Of a stretch of DNA of 64,000 nt, positions 1 to 10,713 are shown in pieces. The notes below the pieces were generated by a model, which did no database searches, was not told where the DNA came from, and saw only the letters and a list, made by a program, of their open reading frames with translations. Each line of letters opens with the position of its first letter. Position 1 is the first letter of the stretch. The translations under genes and the position numbers were made by a program. This DNA is from Escallonia rubra (Eukaryota; Streptophyta; Magnoliopsida; Escalloniales; Escalloniaceae): positions 62,001-126,000 of the forward strand of contig JAVXUO010003131.1 in assembly GCA_033065855.1 (NCBI GenBank). Direction: 5' to 3'.

Positions 1-741
1 AATAACAATTACAAAATTGGTAGTGACAAGAAAATAGTAAAATAATTATTTTTTCCTTTTTAAATGAGTTCTCTAACTAATTTTATCATTAAAAATTAAC
101 TTGAGCAATAATTATTAGTTTCTAGTGACAAATGAAGCTGAAAAATAATGTATGAAATAATAAAAATAGTCTATCTTAACTAATAGAAATTGCAGTGATA
201 ATAATAACAAAAATAACCCGTGTGTTGAGGTTGTATTACTTAAGATCACAAAGAAAATAGTAACATTAATAATGATTGAAAAAAATGGGAGCCCAAATAA
301 TATATAAAACTTGTAATGAAATAAAAGGACGGAAATTATGGTAGTTTAATAGAAAAACTAATGGAGAATATTGTGTTTCCCTAAACAACAACAAAATTAA
401 GATTAAAAATGAATATATAGAGAATTACTTTTGTCAAAATTTAGGAATTAATGGAATTTTAAAGATATAAATAATTTTTTTGAGTGGAACATGTTGACAT
501 AGAATAGAGATAAATGTAAAATCTATATAATTAGTTGAATTTCAAATAGAAAGAAGGAATTCAATTAAAATTTTGTGTATTTGTGAGAGAGAGAGAGAAT
601 CCAAATCATTATTATAAAAGTAAGTAAATTTAAAATATTTTTAAAATTCAAAATAGGAAAGTTCATATGACGAATTAAGAGAGTATCCAAGTAAGCGATG
701 AATGAACAACATTTTCTCAACATTGGCTTTCATATATATAG
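1..741. other. AT-rich intergenic DNA, no gene seen
   Basis: This stretch is strongly AT-rich with a short GA repeat near 585-598. I see no coding exon, RNA gene or transposon end in it. It ends in a short TA tract at 732-740, immediately left of the first Mutator-like element. Confidence 0.6.
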
Positions 742-830
742 GGAGCTGATCCGTTGCCCGCGCTAGCAACTTAACCCGCGATCTGGCTGTCCACGGCCGA
801 GAATGGACGGCCAGATCGCGCGCCACGCCC
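742..830 (+). repeat. Left terminal inverted repeat of element A
   Basis: The first 15 bases are the exact inverse of the right end at 9452-9466. The following CTAGCAACTT and CGATCTGGC blocks also recur in inverse order near 9405-9450. The repeat is imperfect inward of the first 15 bases. Confidence 0.75.
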
Positions 831-841
831 AATATTTTTTT

Positions 842-1165
842 CACTCATCCGCTACATAATATAGCGGACAACGAAAAACCGTCCGCTACATAATGTAGCG
901 GACGGCCAAACAGCGCTAGCAACTTGCTAGCGCTATCAACGGATCAACTCCCAGATTGTCCCTCCGCGGTCGTTCGCTACAGAATGTCGCGGACGGCTTT
1001 TTGACCCTAACAAACGTCAGTCAAAAAGTCGTTCGCGACATCGACACTGTATCGCGGACGACTTTTTGCCTGACGACTGACACACGTCAGTTTATTTCAT
1101 TTATGTACGTTTATTTCTGGACATGTCAGAGCTGTTCCCAACACTGTCCGCCATATAATCTCGCA
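842..1165. repeat. Subterminal palindrome cluster, left side of element A
   Basis: Near-palindromes made of GTCCGCTACA, a 3-5 base spacer and TGTAGCGGAC occur at about 846, 880, 970, 1030 and 1146 with small variations. The same motif recurs at the right end and in the central array. The sequence at 935-950 (CAACGGATCAACTCCC) also resembles an outer right end, so 742-950 looks like a small fold-back unit. Confidence 0.7.
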
Positions 1166-1304
1166 GACAACTTGCACCTATACCCAAAAGTGACATAATT
1201 CTCAGCTCTTTTTCTGCATTTTCATCTCCTTGAGATTCACTTGCTTCCATTTTCAGCTCCCTTCAAGCTTCAAGTAACACTTGCTTCAAGCTTCACTAAA
1301 GCAA

Positions 1305-1790
1305 GGTAAGTTTGTGAACGGTGAAGTTTTCTTTATGGATTGAATAATAAAGAATAATTTTTTTCTAGAATGAATATATAGATATTTTTGGGTTTATGTT
1401 TGTTGGGATTTAACACTCTATTCATCAAAGTAATTTAAATTTGTGATGTTCAAGAAATTAATTTATTAACTTCAAACAAATTTATCATAGTTAAATTCAA
1501 TTTTTTTGAGATTCGTTAACTTCAATAAATTTTATATAGTTAAATTCAAATTTTTGGAGATTATGTTTGTTGTATTTTGGCATGATGAATTTATCTATTT
1601 ATCTTAGTAATTTTAATTTGCTATGTTCAAAAAATTAATAATTGTTAAATTAGAGACACTTTTGAGATTATGTTTTGGTATATTTGTTTCCTAAATTGGT
1701 CTATTCATCAAGGTAATTTTGATTGATATGTTCAAGAAATGTCATTTGATAGTTAAGCGTAATCTATTTCTACATAGGTCTTCTTTCACA
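1305..1790 (+). other. Inferred 5' UTR intron of the element A transposase
   Basis: A good donor (CAAG/GTAAGTTTG) lies at about 1305 and an acceptor (CATAG) at about 1777, followed by a short leader and ATG at 1791. The truncated relative at 44314-45600 has the same donor, acceptor and leader in the same order, which supports this as a real 5' UTR intron of the family. It is AT-rich with no coding potential. Confidence 0.55.
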
Positions 1791-4094
1791 ATGTCCGATT
1801 TCGTGTCGAGCTCAAACACCCCCGTATATGTTAGTGATCCGCATCTAGGATGAACATTTCAAACTTTGGAAGAAGCCGAAGAATGTTTTCGAGCGTATTC
1901 ATTAAGGGTTGGTTTTGGAATTAGAATAAAGATTACAAGAACAAGCAACATAACAAAAAGAATATGCTCTCGCTTATACGAGTGTCATAGGGGCAGACCC
2001 CCACTGCAACATGAGACACACGAGTGTAATGATGACAGTGAGGACGAAATAGGATATGCGTGGAGAAGACGGGACTGCTTTGTTCGCACTAATTGCCAAG
2101 TCAAGATGTTCGTAAGCCATAAACCCAAGCAAGATCATTGGCTTATTACTAGCTTGTAATTGGAACACAATTACCCGTTAATAACCCCTTCTAAGGTGAG
2201 TCAGATGCATCAACACAAGAAGATGGGTAAGGTTGTAGGGAGCCTGATTCACACAAAGAGCAATGCCCGGCTAGGACCTACCGACATGATTAATGTTTTT
2301 GCTGAACAAGCTGGAGGAATTCAGAATCTAAACTTTAACACGACAGACGTTCGTAACGCGGTCCGAACCCAAAGACGAGCCACGTATGACCTCAATGATG
2401 CTCAATCCACAATGAGCCTATTGAAGCGGATGCAGATGGAGGACCTGCATTTTAACTTCGATTATAAACTTGACGGTGAGCATCGACTTAGCACAATTTT
2501 TTGGGTCGACGGTTGTTGGAGGCTTGCTTATAAGCATTTTGGGGATGTCGTGACTTTCGACACCACATACCGTACCAACAGGTACTCGATGCCGTTCGCT
2601 CTTTTCACGGGCGTCAATCATCATTATCACTCCATCCTATTCGGGTTCGCCTTGTTAAGGGACAAGAGTGGGAGTTCTTTTGTATGGTTGTTTAGGGCGT
2701 GGCTGGAAGCAATGAACTTCAAAGCACCCAAAGTTATCATCACCAATCAAGATTTGGCAATGAAGAAGGCTATTGTTACCGTCTTCCCAGATACTCGACA
2801 CAACTTGTGCACTTGGCATATAAGCAACAATTACCCTGAACGTCTGCATCATGTGTATGCAAAGTATCCAGACTTTAAACAGGATTTTGACAGGTGGTTT
2901 AACAAGTCGTTAACGATTGAGAAATTTGAGGAGAGGTGGGAAAAACTTGTTGAGGATTACTCATTGCAAGACCATGAAGTGGCTCCAACACTTGTACAAG
3001 CTCAAAGAGTAATGGATTGGCGTTTACACGAGAATATATTTTTCTGCGGGCATGAAAACGACGGGCATGAGTGAATCTATGAATGCCACGTTCGATAGTT
3101 ACGAGGGTACAGCTACCAATTTGAAGAGTTTCGTCACATCCGCCCAAAAAGTGGTTGACTCATTATTCGTGAAAGAAAGGGCTGCAGATTTTGCAAGCAC
3201 GTACAAACAAAGGAGAAAGTTGCTTGAGACCCCGCTGGAGCTGAACGGTGCAAAAGTCTATACGAAGGAGATCTTCATGCTATACTAAGTAGAGCTGCGA
3301 AAATCAGGACGATACAGTATAAACAAGGTAGCAGAAAAGTCTACGCGTGAGTACAAGGTTTTTTCGCTGATGAATGACCTCGTCCCTGAGAAGCTGTGCA
3401 TAATGTATACTGTGCGCCATGACACATTAACGGATTTGGTGACATGTGTTTGCAAGAAGTTTGAGTTCCATGGCATCATGTGTAGACGCATTCTGCTCTT
3501 TTCACCCAGAAGAATATCATGACAATCCCCGATAAATACGTCTTGTCACTGTGGATGAAAGGTGCAAACAGGTTGCACGGTACCATTGCCTTTCCGGAGC
3601 ATCCGTATACTGACTTTGAAGAAGCAGAGACACTGCGGTATAATCATCTGGTGACAACGTTTACTCGTTTTTCCATAAAGGGTGCTGCTACAATGGCCGG
3701 ATATAAACATCTCCTCGAGGTAGCTCAGCAGCAAGATCCCATCGTCGACCAACTCGAATTAGTTTCAATCAGCAATGCAATGGATGACACTGAGCCTACA
3801 ACGGGATCAGAAGATGATGAGCTGGTTGAGGAAGACGACAATGATATCCGGCCTTTGGATCCAATTATATCGCAAACGAATGGCCGCTAAAGATCTACGC
3901 GGATGAAGAGCTCTATTGAACAAGCAACTCAACCTAAAAAGCTGAGAAGGTGTGCACTGTGCAACAAAATGACCGACCATGACAAGCGGAACCATTACAA
4001 GGCACTGGGGATAAGTCAAGGGGGTTTGCAAGACAAGGAAGAAGATGATGCCGAAGATGAGGAAGAAGAAGATGCAATGGACCTTTATTTGTGA
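1791..4094 (+). pseudogene. FAR1-like MULE transposase, broken
   Basis: The reading frame from ATG 1791 encodes a FAR1-type DNA-binding region (ECHRG near 1980-1995, RTNCQVKMFVSHK near 2088-2125). A MULE catalytic core follows, with VVTFDTTYRTNRY near 2548-2586 and ITNQDLAMKKA near 2740-2770. The downstream acidic/Glu part (GMSESMNATF) is near 3065-3095. A degenerate SWIM-like segment lies near 3430-3490 and a CALCNKMTDHDKRNH zinc motif near 3953-3997. Lesions: TGA at 1851, TAA at 2157, a frameshift near 3045 and TAA at 3286, with a further frame change before 3519. The relative at 45.4 kb has GAA where 2157 has TAA, so that stop is derived. The parallel gene in element B shows the ancestral order. 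It is homologous to domesticated FAR1/FRS regulators, but its position between terminal repeats makes transposase the better call. Confidence 0.85.
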
Positions 4095-4149
4095 TAATTT
4101 TGTTGTAATATTCTTTTGTGAGCATCAAGTCTTTCTTTCTTTTTTGTGA

Positions 4150-5165
4150 TTTTTTCTCCGTCCGCCACATAGTCTAGCGGACGGCGTGGCAGAAACTTTT
4201 GATCAACACTTAGAATTTTTTTGGTTGTTTAGGATGTTCGCTACATTATCTAGTGGACGGTGCAACAGAGATATTAGACTTCAACACTTAGAATTTTTTA
4301 GGTGTTTTGAAAGTCCGCTATACTATGCAGCGGATGGTGCAGCAGATTAGCGGACGGTGCAGCAGAAACATTAGACTTCAACGATTGAATTTTTTTTGGT
4401 TGTTCAATTATGACGTCCGCTACACTATCTAGCGGACATCGATCATTAGACTTTTTTGGTGTTTAAAATGTCTGCTACATAGTGTAGCGGACGGTGCAGC
4501 AAAAATATTAGACTTCAACACTTAAATTTTTTTTGGTTGTTTATGACGTCCGCTACACTATCTAGCGGACGGTGCAGCAGAAACTTTAGACTTCAAGACT
4601 TAGAATTTTTTAGGTGTTTTGAAAGTCCGCTATACTATGCAACGGACGTGGCAGCAGAAACATTAGACTTCAACACTTAGAATTATTTTGGTTGTTTAAA
4701 ACGTCCGCTACATAGTGTAGCGGACGGTTCAGCAGAAACATTAGACTTCAACACTTGTAATTTTTTTGGTTGTTTAGGACGTCCGCTACACTATCTAGCG
4801 GATGGTGCAACAGAAACATTACACTTCAACACTTAGAAATTTTTTGGTTGTTGGTGCAGCAGAAACATTAGACTTCAACATTTGGAATTTTTTTGGTTGT
4901 TTAGGACGTCCGCTACACTATCTAGCGGACGATGCAGCATAAACTTTAGACTTCAACACTTAGAATTTTTTTGGTGTTTAATATGTCTGCTACATAGTGT
5001 AGCGGATGGTGCAACAGAATCAATAGACCTCAACACTTAGAGTTTTTTTTGGTTGTTTAGGACATCCGGTACACTATCTAGCAGACGGTGCAGTAGAAAC
5101 ATTACACTTAGATTTTTTTTGGTTGTTTAGGACGTCCGCTACATAGTGTAGCAGACAATGCAGCA
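4150..5165. repeat. Tandem array of palindrome-bearing units (about 75-80 bp each)
   Basis: About a dozen units are arrayed between the two converging pseudogenes. Each has a GTCCGCTACA...TAGCGGAC palindrome followed by GGTGCAGCAGAAACATTAGA, a CTTCAACACTTAGAA block and a T-rich GGTTGTTTAGGA tail. Palindromes start near 4159, 4241, 4313, 4413, 4469, 4549, 4625, 4702, 4780, 4907, 4985, 5065 and 5139. The array holds no open frame. It occupies the place where both genes would terminate. Confidence 0.85.
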
Positions 5166-5394
5166 GAAACATTGAATTTCGACACTTAGATTTTTTCTTA
5201 CCACGCCATAATATTTTCTTACGACCATCAAACCCAGTAAACGTATCTATCTTAATACTCAATAAAGGCAAAAAATCCACAACACACAAATAAACCACCA
5301 CAACACAAATAAATACATGTCTCAATCGAACTTCGAATAAATTGGTATTTAAAATAAAATTGTTGCCTTAAAAATAATCGTTTACAAGAAGGCC

Positions 5395-8300
5395 TCATCG
5401 AGCTGGATTCTCGTCCTTAGACGGATGTAGAGTAAACCTAACTGGTCTAGGCCGGCCTCTATAAATTTGCCAAGCTATTCTATATTTAAAGGCCTCTAAT
5501 TCTGCTGCGCTCCAGACGGTCGCCTTGAGGCTCTCACCCCGACAAATATAGTCCATGTATATGCAGACGAAGACGCCGCAGTCTGAGGTATTAGCTTGCT
5601 TGGGCCTACTCATCTTCAATCAAATCTGAAGCCGTGGCCTCGTCGGTACGTCTAGTTCACGGAGAGAGTGGACCGTGGCACATACCAGATTATGTGGAGA
5701 AATAAAAAATGGCGTAAGTTACAAGTTAACATTTACAGTACGCAAATTACAATAAGTATTAAACAACAATCAAAACACTACCACAACATCCAACTGGGCT
5801 TTCCAAAGCTGCTTCACGGGCATTTGTCGGGTATCCTCGTGGAGACTGTCGAGGACTGATATGACCTTCTGTGTTGGTTCATAGCAAACCAAGTACCATT
5901 GGCTATTACTGAGAAATGGTATTAGGAACACGTCCGCATCACGGGCGCTCACCGGACTATCCCTAGTAAGAAATGCAAGGAGCGCATCGGACTGTTGCCA
6001 CTGTCTCAAGGTTTGCGCCCCTTCCCTTCGACCAACTGTTTCCATACTGATACAAGAAGGGCATGAAAATACGCATCAAACATAAAAATGCGTAGACGGT
6101 CATTTAGGCTATCCCTACTCCGCTTCCTCAGAATCTCCACGTAGGCAGAGATAACAGTGTCGGTCAACCAATCCCCCGGAGCTAGGCTGGACATCTCCCC
6201 CCACTCGCAAGTGTAATCCAAGCCATTCGGGCAAACAACAGTATAGTCCACTTTGTCCCGAGGGGCCGCGCTAGAGTAACGCTCGTGGATTAGCAGAGAT
6301 TTTGCCGGCCCTAGAGGCTTCAATGGATACCCTTTGGGATAAGCGAGGGGGTCGATCGGGGGATTTTGTCCTCCGAGAGGGGCGAACGAGGGATATTGCC
6401 CCCCGGGGGCTTCAACCGGCTGATATCTCCCTTCGGGGGAGAGGGCAAATGAGGGATATTGCCCTCCTGGGGCTTCGACCGACTGATTTTTGCCCTTCCG
6501 GGGGGCCAGAAGGTCCTGCCCACGGGACGATGAGCATTGACTCAGAGATGTCAGCGTATTGCCAGTCTTGTGTGACTTGACTCTGAGAGTGAGGTATTGG
6601 CTCCGACTCTGGAGGAAGCAAAGCAAACGAGGGGACACTGTACTCGTCTCATGGCTCTTGATCCTGTCCCGCTACGGAGGGACCACCAACCCCCTGGCTC
6701 ACCCCCGATGGCTGCCCCGAGGGATCACCGTATCCCTCGCTCACATGGGGAGGCTGCCACCCCGGATAGTCTATTCCCGGGGAGACGCCCGGAGCGGGCC
6801 CCGTATACAAGCGCATAAAATTCCCGCAGCCTTGGGCCAATGCATCAGCCCATTGGCGAAGTTTCGATCCCATGGCATTCACAAGATCTTGTCGCTCACT
6901 CAGCTTCTGGAAGAATGCGAGCGAGGCATTAACCTACATCAAAAGAGATAATAAGCATAACCACAAAACATACGAGATTGAATGTAAATTAAGAATCAAA
7001 GTATCCAATTAAATGCAACTTACGAGACCAAATGCCCATTTCTCATTGATCTGACCCCTAGGGTGGTACCTCTGCCCTCGTTCAAACCTTATCAGGGCTA
7101 CTCTCTTCCGCGTGATGCGGTAGTACTACTCGTTGTACTGCTCGATGTTGATCACGGGGCCAGGCTCGGACACAATGGCCGCCAGCGTGTCCTGCCAAGA
7201 ATTCCAGACCTCAATTTCTCGTGCGCACAAGTTGTGCGCATTCACCTTGCCAAATTGTCCGACACCCGGTGGGTTCCTGTTAACCCTTATATCTGGGGCA
7301 TCTTCTAGCAAGCCCTACAGGCAGTCGAAATGGCACATTGCGCGATCTGGCAGCTGCCACTCTACAACCTTGAAGTGGATCAAAGGTGTGCGCTGCAACC
7401 CGGAGAGCATGAAGATGAATGACTATGTCACCCGTCGCTCGAGACGCTTGTACGGTGTCCAACACACTTGGCCGTAAGATAGCGAGTCGAGCTCCCCTCG
7501 ATAGAACGTAATGTTGTGATGGGGATCATCTCTCTGCGGGTAGTGACTCTCCCTCTAGCTGTACTCCTAAGCGCACAACCGAGGCCACACGTTATCGATT
7601 CAGTCCCTACGGTTGGGTGCGCCGGTAACAATGTGTTCATAAGACCATACCTGAGAACAAAGACAAATTATATTATTACCGGAACGTCAAAATTTATTGT
7701 CAACCGACTAATAGAAAAATATCAATAACGTAATCAAGATTTATATAATATACCTGCAACAGCGAGATACATGCACATATAGCTTTGGAGTCGGGCCTCG
7801 TTGCCTTGTGCAATGCTCGATATAAGTACGCAAGAGTTGCTGCACCCCAGGCATACTCCCCAACCTCTTGCATGTTACCCAACAACGGTAAATATTTACT
7901 ACTGACCGTATTCTTTGACGTCGTTGGGAATAGAATTGCCCCTATCACCCACAGCACGAAAGCCTTTGTGTACAGCACAAGCATCCCATCCGTGTAGTTT
8001 TCTAACAGTTCCCTATAAGTATCTACCAACCACTTCAACTTTACCCCCACCAGTGCTAAACTGATATTCAGGTACGGAGGTAAAGACGTCCTAGCAGTTC
8101 TCTTATTCGTTGCTTCCAACGGAGGAGCAATTACCAGCTGCCCCGTCACCGGTAACCCTAAGATGAACCCTACATCTTCTAGGGTAATAGTCATCTCTCC
8201 AAAAGGGAAGTGAAACGTATTCGTTTCACTTCTCCACCTCTCAACAAGGACACATATCAAGGCCCGGTCAAGTTGTTGAAAGATCTGGCCGTGCGTGAAA

Positions 8301-8572
8301 ACCCAAAACCCAATTCCACGCAGTAATTTTTTCTGTCGTTTGTTCAATTTTTAGGCTATGAAATTATCGGACATTTCTACTGTGTTGAGGAGTGCTCTTT
8401 CCTACGAATTAATAAATACAATTTAAGCAAAGAAAAACGGTATACAATGTTCGTGAGAATAAGGAAGCTGATAAAATAAGTATCTTACTCCGCCATCCCA
8501 TATGAGCGTACTGATATGGTTTGCTTGGTCGTATAATACGGATGGATCTTCTGGTCCAGGGTTAAACTCCAT
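5395..8572 (-). pseudogene. PMD-Ulp1 fusion gene remnant of element A
   Basis: The minus-strand start MEFNPGP at 8572 matches MDFNPGP of the intact element B gene. Its first exon ends at 8489 (donor GTAAGA) and the second begins at 8401, but TAA at 8351-8353 interrupts it. The plant mobile domain follows (LVERWRSETNTFHFPFGEMTITLEDVGFILGLPV, 8130-8260). Later exons around 7650-7030 and 6950-6050 carry several stops and frame changes, with a proline-rich repeat linker near 6320-6620. The C-terminal Ulp1 peptidase part has QWYLVCYEP near 5900 and NTSDCGVFVCIYMDY near 5545-5590. The nucleophile Cys is kept, but the expected catalytic His before Trp is Gln here. The gene is therefore both broken in frame and altered in its active site. 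Confidence 0.8.
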
Positions 8573-8629
8573 TTTTTTCCAACTGAAATTATGTCAAAAC
8601 GTCAAGTTTGGAAGCTTTTGAAAATCGCT

Positions 8630-8800
8630 CGCAAATTACCAACGCTAGTACATGCATAATACCCAAATTACCAACGCTAGCACATGCATAATACACAATA
8701 CATATATATATAAATTAGCAACGCTAGCACATGCATAATACGCAATACACACACACACACACACACACACATATAAATTTCCAGCGCCAGCACATGCTCA
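8630..8800. repeat. Short tandem repeats and AC microsatellite upstream of the PMD-Ulp1 remnant
   Basis: Four imperfect copies of a unit containing AACGCTAGCACATGCATAA follow one another, with spacers expanded by TA and CA dinucleotides (AC run near 8744-8771). No coding potential. Confidence 0.7.
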
Positions 8801-9009
8801 ATACATAATCAAAATCATGCATAACACGCAATACTCATAACAACTCTAGATTATGAACAAATAAACGATTGGTTTGTGAACTTATGTGATTGATGAGACG
8901 ATTAAAGGATTTCTTGGAAAGAAATTGCGCAGATCTGCTTGCCAACGCCGCTAGAAAATTTTGTGAGAAGAAAGAATGAATAAGAGTTTCGAAGTTAGGT
9001 TTTTGTGTA

Positions 9010-9365
9010 TATATATGGACTGTCCGCTACATAGTATAGCGGACAGTAAAGTCCGTCCGCTACACAATGTAGCGGACATCATTTATTTAGTAATTATTCA
9101 AATACCGTCCGCTACACAGTGTAGCAGATGGTGGGGATAAGGACAAAGTAACAGTCGTGGAGGGACATGACTGATGCGACAACTGTCAGTGGGAATGTGG
9201 ATGACTTGACCACCGTCACTCAAAAAGTCGTCCGCGAGACAGTGTAGCGGACTACTTTTTGACTGAAGGTTGTCAAGGTCAAAAAGCCATCCGCGACACT
9301 GTGTAGCGAACTACCGCATAAGGGCAATCTGGTAAAAAATCCCGTCCGCGACACTGTTTCGCGGA
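9010..9365. repeat. Subterminal palindrome cluster, right side of element A
   Basis: GTCCGCTACA / TGTAGCGGAC palindromes lie near 9028, 9052 and 9108, with CGCGACA variants near 9220, 9290 and 9343. They mirror the cluster at the left end. Symmetric subterminal repeats of this kind are typical candidates for transposase binding sites in MULEs and other cut-and-paste elements. Confidence 0.7.
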
Positions 9366-9387
9366 CGGCTGAAAGATTTTGAAAAAA

Positions 9388-9466
9388 AAAGATCTGAGCC
9401 GTCCATCCGGCCAGATCGCGCTTGTAACTTCTCCTATTTTGCTAGCACTATCAACGGATCAGCTCC
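9388..9466 (-). repeat. Right terminal inverted repeat of element A
   Basis: Inverse partner of 742-830, ending CAACGGATCAGCTCC. The CCGTCCATCCGGCCAGATCGC block matches the left end in the opposite orientation with some substitutions. It abuts the 16-bp TA run that separates elements A and B. Confidence 0.75.
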
Positions 9467-9482
9467 ATATATATATATATAT
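9467..9482. repeat. TA run separating elements A and B
   Basis: Sixteen bases of alternating A and T separate the right end of element A from the left end of element B. The run could serve as target duplication for either element; being dinucleotide repeat it is uninformative. Confidence 0.8.
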
Positions 9483-10136
9483 GGGGTTCGATACACACCC
9501 ACCGGTGGGAAAAAAAAATTTTCCCACCGAATCGCTAAAAAGTCGAGCGATTGCATTAAAAAAAAAAAAAAAAAAGCTAGCTGGACTGGGCCATTTCTGG
9601 CCAGAAGGAGGGACGATTGGCCTTGGGCCAATCGCATGAGAGTCGCGCGATTGGCCCAAAGCCAATCGCCCGAAAGTCAAGCGATTGGCTTTGGGCCAAT
9701 CGCGCGACACTCATGCGATTGACCCAAGGCCAATAGCCCTGGCCCTTTACCCTTTACCCTTTACCCTTTACCCGGCAGCCCTTTACCCCTTTACCCCGGC
9801 AGTAACCCCTCCCCTCGTGGCCCCCACCTCTCTTCCCCCCCCCCCCACGTGTCCCCACCCCCTCCCTTGGCCCCCACCCCCCTCGGCAGATTCCCCCCTG
9901 GCCCCCACCCCCCTCACCCGAATTTCCACCCGGCAGTAACCCCCCTCCCCCCCATTGGCCCCCACCCCTTCCCCCCTCCCCACTTGTCATTTTTCCTCCC
10001 TAGGCCCCCACCCCCCTTCGGCAGACCCCATCTTTTCCTCCTCCCAAAATTTCCTCCCATGTCTTGGCCCACACCCCTCTTCGACACATGGCAGCACATC
10101 AGTTGCCCCCCCCCTCCCACGGCTCACTTTTCTGTC

Positions 10137-10309
10137 TATAAAAACCCTCTTCCCCCGAATTATTTCTTACACTCTCATCATTCTCCCTATCTCACATACA
10201 TAATCTCCACAACAATACGAGCGAAAAAAATTTTATGCTAGAAGATCGGTGGATAACCGCTAGAAGAAGATCGGTGGATTTCTTCGTCATTTGTTTCAAG
10301 TCAAAACAA
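10137..10309 (+). promoter_or_regulatory. Arm-encoded promoter and 5' UTR exon for the element B transposase
   Basis: TATAAAAA at 10137 is followed by a pyrimidine-rich leader and an exon end at CAAAACAA/GTAAGT (donor at 10310). An acceptor lies upstream of the transposase ATG (TTATAG near 18325 or TTTCAG near 18333). The same block lies inverted at 25929-26100, so both genes of the element appear to start from copies of one promoter. Transcription start not determined. Confidence 0.6.
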
Positions 10310-10713
10310 GTAAGTATTTTGAATTTTCTTATAATTCAATGTTAATTTAAATTGTTTTTACGCTTAAATTGTTCTTACCATAGTCTAAAATTCGTGTTTA
10401 GGGCGTCAAAATTACTTTTTTACAAATCGGGGTATTACATTCGAAAGATTCGAAAATAGCGATTTTTTAGGGCGTCAAAATTATGATTTTTCATGAATTT
10501 ATAAAAAATATCTAGAGCTAGATTTTGCCAAAGTACAAAAAATAGACCCTAGTTATTTTTAAAAGATCTGTATTAGGTAAAAATTTCAGAGTTTTCCAAA
10601 TACTGGAAAGGGGTTAACTGATACGCGCAACCTTGTAACTTCGCAGTGTAATTTAAAATATCAAGCTAGCGCGATTTCGCACGAAACTTTTTTGAGAACC
10701 CTAGGATGTTGGA

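Larger units (their letters stand above)
742..9466. mobile_element. Mutator-like element A carrying transposase and PMD-Ulp1 pseudogenes
   Basis: The left end starts GGAGCTGATCCGTTG and the right end finishes with its inverse, CAACGGATCAGCTCC. Inside these ends both sides share a CAGATCGCG block and CTAGC motifs, giving imperfect terminal inverted repeats of roughly 80-100 bp. A FAR1/MULE-type transposase remnant (plus strand) and a PMD-Ulp1 remnant (minus strand) converge on a central tandem array. Flanks are TA dinucleotides on both sides, so a 9-bp duplication of ATATATATA is compatible but not diagnostic. Plant MULEs with Ulp1-like genes are known (Kaonashi-type), and the layout fits that group. 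Both genes are broken, so this copy is non-autonomous today. Confidence 0.82.

Noticed and set aside
9754..10241. Long proline-, glycine- and tryptophan-rich frames on both strands in the element B arms (also 26110-26580)
   Set aside because: They follow the C-rich/G-rich low-complexity tract of the inverted arm, occur in several frames at once and have no domain.
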